From: Undaria pinnatifida
Lineage: Eukaryota > Sar > Phaeophyceae > Laminariales > Alariaceae
Reading direction: 5' to 3'
DNA length: 64,000 nucleotides
Assembly (NCBI GenBank): GCA_012845835.1
Contig: JABAKD010000009.1
Span: forward strand, 4,031,324 to 4,095,323
Shown here: piece after piece, positions 59,621 to 64,000 of the stretch
Layout: every line of letters begins with the position of its first letter
How positions within the stretch are numbered: the stretch's first letter is position 1
Translations under genes and position numbers: made by a program
Notes under the pieces: model-generated
Database searches by the model: none
Told to the model about the DNA's origin: nothing
The model's input: only the letters and a program-made list of their open reading frames with translations

Positions 59621-60965
59621 TTACCAGGCAGGTGATTTACAAAGGCGTCTTCTTGCCGCAACCGTCAGATTCGTCCCCTCCAATGGTTTATAGTTCCCGC
59701 GCACATATTGAAATGCTCTTCCCCACGCCCCCGCCCCCTCCCCCCGATCCCTCTTGTTCAAAACGCCCCACCTGAAATCAAAAAATGCCAGAGCAGTAAA
59801 CACTACCAGCCAGCTGATATCATCTCATTATCCATCTAGTCATCCATGCCGTAGCTCCAACTCATCCTCGCACTCACCCCCCTCCCCCTCCCTTTTCGTT
59901 GTTCGCCTAGTTTGTTCAAACGCTCCACTCACAATCGAAATCGGATAGAATAATAAACTTTTTTAAGCAATTGATATCACGTCATTATCTGTCTAGCCAT
60001 CCATGACGAAGCTTTTATTCATGCCCCCTCCCACGCCCCCTCCTTCCCCACACCCCGCACGATCGGCTAGACTAAGCACCGCGCGTATAGCAAGCCCCTA
60101 CATATATGATTACTACGCGCGATGGGAGTATCACACACAATGTTGCGAACATCAGTGTCGAACAAATCCTTGATCCCATGGCTGGAGTGTATTTAATATT
60201 TTATGTTACCTAGACCTCTTCAGAACCCTCTCCCCCCCCCACGCCCACCCGTCCTTTTTTTTCCCCTCGATTTATCTTGCTTAAACGCCCCACCAAAAAT
60301 ATAAATCCGCTAGAGTAACAAACATTTCCACGCCTTGGATATCGCTTTGTCATCTTTTTAGACCGTCCGTGCCGCTGCTGCAATTCCCACCCACCCCCGC
60401 CCCCAACGCCTCCTCCTTCCACACAACCCGCACCATCGCCTAGACCTAGCACCACGCGTTTAGAAAACCCCTACCTCTACGCGACCTAAAGACCTCCCCC
60501 CTCCGCCCCCCGCCTCTCCCGCCACATTCCACCCCCCTCCCCCGCAAGAAGGATATATAGTTTCCACACACAAATTTTCCTGCCACACTCGTCCCCTTCC
60601 CCCCCTCCCCCCCTCCCGCCCCCCTTTTGATCAAAATCAGCCCCCCACGTCCTAAAAACTACGCCCTCCCCTCACCGGATATTCCACTTACAGGATTTAC
60701 TTGATAAACTAATGCATTTCCTTCATTAGCTGTCAGATTTTGTCCCCCTCAGAAACGGATTTTTTAGTTTCCGCGCACAGAACGCCTAACATCAGCCTGT
60801 TGACCCTGATACCTACACTGTTGTTTCAAGGGAGTGGTCGACCTATATCCGTAATGAGGACACACAACTCGTAATACGCGCGATCGGAGAATCACACACA
60901 GCTCACAAAGATGAGTTTCGACAAAATATTCGATCTCACAGCTGGAGCGTATTTTAATTTTTGTA
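59620..60965 (-). repeat. R1 copy or two nested copies, inverted
   Basis: The minus-strand opening motif is at about 60955. A second, degenerate opening motif lies at 60110-60200, as expected for the internal or closing version. The copy continues to 59620 and is followed by R7 (59350-59620). Confidence 0.8.
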
Positions 60966-62455
60966 ATATAGAGGTAGGGGAGGCGTACGCATCCGGGGGG
61001 GGCGGCGGCAGGACAGCCCTTCCCCCCTACCACTATTTCGACTTCTTCAAAAAATTTAAAGCATCTTTCGTGGAAATAAAACCTAAAAAGGAAGGTTGTC
61101 GTTGGGGCAACCTGGTGTTTGGGAGTAACGGGTAGAAAGATAGAATAGCAGAAGAAGGTGAAATTTCGGGGTTTCCAAAAGTAGGGTGCAGGATGTTGGG
61201 TACGTGGTATCATAGAAAAAATCAAAGTTCCGGAAATTGAGAAAGTAAGATTGAGAGGTACAATACCAACAACAACCAACTGTAGATCGGTGTGAAGCGG
61301 GAGATTGTCGGTGCAGCGAATAGCCAAAAGATTTGTAGCTAACGAGTGAGGCTCGGCACGAGCTGAAAAAAACCGGGGCTGGCAAGTGACGCCCGCAAGG
61401 GACGTAGAAGGGTCAAGCTGTTTTTTTTCCTGCCCAACCTCCGGCAAAAATTCCACGGCGGATGGGCAAACGGAAGAGAAGAGGATACATTGGTCGATTA
61501 GTGATGGCATAATCCCGACCGCGCGGGCCGTTTGAATTGGAATCATTACATGTTAACCGTTTGGCCTTCGTGGTTAGTTCCCGATCGCACGGGCCGTTTG
61601 AAACGGAACCACCCGAAGGCACGCGCAGGTGTTGGTCGATCAGTGATGGCATAATCACGATCGCACGGGCCGTTAGAAACTAAAATTATCACACACAATA
61701 ATCGTTTATCGTCAATCGTGGTGGGTTCCCGATATGAACGGGCTGTTAGAAACAGAACTATTCAAAAGCACAAACACATAGTGGTAGGTCAGTGGTGGCA
61801 TAATTTTGATATGAGCGGGCGGTTAGAAACGAAAATCATCACATCCATGATCGTTTGGCAGTCGAGCTGGGTCCCCGACAGGAGCGGGTCGTTAAAAACG
61901 GGATAACCAACGAAAGCACGCGAAAGGTAGTGGTGGATTATCCGCGATTTCCCGGGCGCACGGGCCGTTAGAAGCAGAATCACGGTATCATTAATCGTTT
62001 AGCAACTGTGGAGGGTCCCCGATATCAGCAAACCGTTAGAAACAGAAAACCTACACGAAATCAAAAACAAATAATAGTGGTGGGTTGAGTAGGTCCCCGA
62101 TCGCACGGGCCGTTAGAAACGAAACTACTTGGCTGTTTTGGCGATTTCGGGATTCGGAATGAACCGGCCTCCGATTTGCGCCCGAAAAAGCTCAGCAGGG
62201 GCAGGCGTCTCACTAGCGGAAGACGACCGGTAGGTAGGTCGACCGCGTTTCGTTGTGTGGGTGGGGGAGGCGTATGCAAAAGAGGAACGGGAGGGAGCGG
62301 CCCTTCTTCCCCCTCCTCCCTCCTGCTATTATATGTAGATTTAGGGGAGTCGTACGCATCCGGGGGCGGCGGGGGCAGGACAGCCCTTCCCCCCCACCAC
62401 CATTTCGGCTTCTTCAATAAATATAAAGCATCTTTCGTGGAAGGAAAAACGTGTA
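60966..62455. mobile_element. Non-autonomous relative of the tyrosine-recombinase element, carrying a satellite
   Basis: The outer ~115 bp at each side (60966-61090 and 62341-62455) are direct repeats of each other, roughly 85-90% alike by eye, sharing CGTACGCATCCGGGGG and GCATCTTTCGTGGAA. Inside them, about 61098-61430 matches the left end of the 46.5-kb recombinase element, including GTTGGGGCAACCTGGTGTTT. The segment at about 62198-62340 matches its right end, including GGTAGGTAGGTCGACCGCG. The space between (61440-62150) holds an alternating satellite and no coding sequence. The simplest reading is a deletion derivative moved in trans by the recombinase. Confidence 0.6.
61518..62140. repeat. 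Dimeric satellite with alternating ~77-bp and ~69-bp units
   Basis: Each unit starts with CCGATCGCACGGGCCGTTAG or a close variant. Unit starts fall at about 61518, 61580, 61658, 61729, 61806, 61875, 61951, 62018 and 62096. Long units carry a GGTGGTAGGTCAGTGGTGG-like second half; short units carry ATCGTTTGGCA. The alternation gives a ~146-bp higher-order period. The array lies wholly inside the non-autonomous element. Confidence 0.75.
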
Positions 62456-62521
62456 GGTTTGTAATCTACGGACACCAGATTCATGATTCACGTATATTCG
62501 AGCGATAAAGGATACTATAAA

Positions 62522-63075
62522 TAATGAAAGTACACTCCAGCTGTGAGATCGAAGATTGTGTCGAAACTCATCTTTGCAAGCTGTGTGTGATACTCCGATC
62601 GCGAGTATTACGGGTTGTGTGTCCTCATTAAGGATATAGGTCGGCGACTCCCCTTACAATTACAATGTAGCTATCAGAGTCAATAGGGTGATGTTATTCA
62701 GTCTGTGCGCGGAGACTTTAAAACCCGTTTCTGAGGTGGACAAAATCTGACAGCTGTGGAAGGAAATGTACCCGTTTATCATGTGAATCCTGTAAATTGA
62801 ATCACCAGTGGGGGAGGGCGGAGTTTTGAAGGACGTGGGTGCCTGGTTTTTATCAAAAGCGAGCGTGGTTGAAGGGGGAGGGAAAGAGGGGGGGAGGGGG
62901 GTGGGGACTGGGTGGGGGGCGTAGGGGCGGGCAATTTGTGCGTGGAAGCTATAAATCCATTAAGGGGATCAATCTGACGGTTTAAAAAAATACAAAACGC
63001 ACCTGTTTATTGTGGGGGGGGGGGAGGGTTGGGGCGGGGGGGGAAGCTCAATATGTGCATGGAAACTATATATGG
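62522..63075 (+). repeat. R1 copy, shortened
   Basis: Opening motif GTACACTCCAGCTGTGAGAT, then module order to GTGGGGGGG and a GGAAACTATATATGG module. Ends in unassigned sequence. Confidence 0.8.
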
Positions 63076-63424
63076 TATTGGAAAATGAGTGTTTTCTTTT
63101 GGATGGTGGTGTGTTGTCAGAATGTCAGCCACCCCGCTGGAAACATGCCTTCTACAGTGTTTTTAGTTCTGGGTTGATTCCGATTGAGTACGCCCTTCAT
63201 ATCAGTCTTGTTTTGGTCCAGTTTTTGCCCCTGATTTGTGGGCGGCTTCTGGTCGATCTTGACTCATCCCAGGTCTTCATTGTGATAATATTCTCGGATA
63301 CGCGACAGCAAAATAATTTATTTTTCTACATAATGATCAACATCTGGGACTTCTCTTTTATCCGCTGCAACCGCGCAACCAAGGCTCCCGCATGAGGTGG
63401 CCGACGCAAGCAAGCCGATCCTAA

Positions 63425-64000
63425 GCAAAGGTTTTCCCATCACCCCGCCCCCCTTATGGACCCCTGCCAGTTTGTTCAAACGCCCCACCAACAATCGAAA
63501 CTGGCGGGAGTAATAAACACTTCTACGCAAGTGATATCACGTCTATATATTTTTAGCCATGCATGACGTAGCTTTCATTCATCCCCCTTCCCCCCACTCA
63601 AATGCCCCCTTTTTTCCCACACCCCGCACGATCGCCAAGATCCAGCGCCGAGCGTATAGCAAGCCCCTACATATATGATTATTACGCGCGATGGAAGTAT
63701 CACACACAATGTTGCCATTATGAGTTTCGACCAAATTCTTGATCTCATAGCTGGAGTGTACTATAGTACTACATGGGACTTCAACCCCCTCCTTCCCCAC
63801 CAGAAGCACCATCGACCAGACCTAGCACCAGGCGCACAGCAATCCCCTATATCTACGTGATCTAACGCCCCCCTCAACACACACCTCCCCCTCCCTCACA
63901 AGGATATATAGTTTTCACGCACAAACTGAGCCGCCCCACCTGTCGAACCCCCCTCCCTCCCTCCCGCTCCCTTTTTGATCTAAAATCAGGCCCCCACGCC
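63425..64000 (-). repeat. R1 copies, inverted, running off the window
   Basis: Closing modules on the minus strand at 63470-63560, a degenerate opening motif at 63680-63765, then a further R1 segment continuing past the window edge. Confidence 0.7.

Overview
This looks like a repeat-dominated stretch of a eukaryotic nuclear genome. There are no tightly packed genes or operons, open frames are short and mostly chance, a few candidate exons carry GT/AG splice signals, and most of the window is dispersed repeats, minisatellites and poly-G/poly-C tracts. The mobile elements (a Penelope-like retroelement with an N-terminal GIY-YIG domain, and a tyrosine-recombinase element) would suit an alga or other protist, possibly a stramenopile. 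That placement is a guess; nothing here fixes the taxon.

Layout. 1-10 kb: unassigned sequence with two arrays of a ~40-bp minisatellite (family R2), one full copy of a modular G-tract repeat (family R1) and a ~200-bp direct repeat (R6). 10.5-11.9 kb: a 1.3-kb DNA transposon with 24-bp terminal inverted repeats and TA target sites, carrying a zinc-binding ORF. 12-16 kb: R1 and R7 repeats, then microsatellites. 17-18 kb: a candidate secreted beta-helix exon on the minus strand. 23-33 kb: many R1 copies, including a head-to-head pair that forms a large palindrome. That pair lies inside the predicted second intron of a candidate three-exon gene (28,627-31,635). 33-46 kb: a third R2 array, a short element with 200-bp direct repeats (R4), a ~0.9-kb duplicated repeat (R3, two copies), and a 284-bp fold-back element. 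46.5-49.9 kb: a decayed tyrosine-recombinase element. 49.9-53.5 kb: the longest R1+R7 composite and a minisatellite (R5). 55-58.1 kb: the Penelope-like element on the minus strand, the clearest coding sequence in the window but broken by two frameshifts and one stop. 58.4-64 kb: G-tract modules (R8), R1 copies in both orientations, and a second element (60.97-62.46 kb) that shares both ends with the tyrosine-recombinase element but carries a dimeric satellite in place of coding sequence.

The recognisable coding sequences are mostly from mobile elements, and nearly all are broken. The most informative structures are the permuted Penelope-like element, the autonomous/non-autonomous recombinase pair, and the R1/R7 family with its fixed module order and strand-specific G tracts. 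Repeat families are numbered R1-R8 here for convenience; these are not published names. Similarity statements come from reading the sequence by eye, not from computed alignments.
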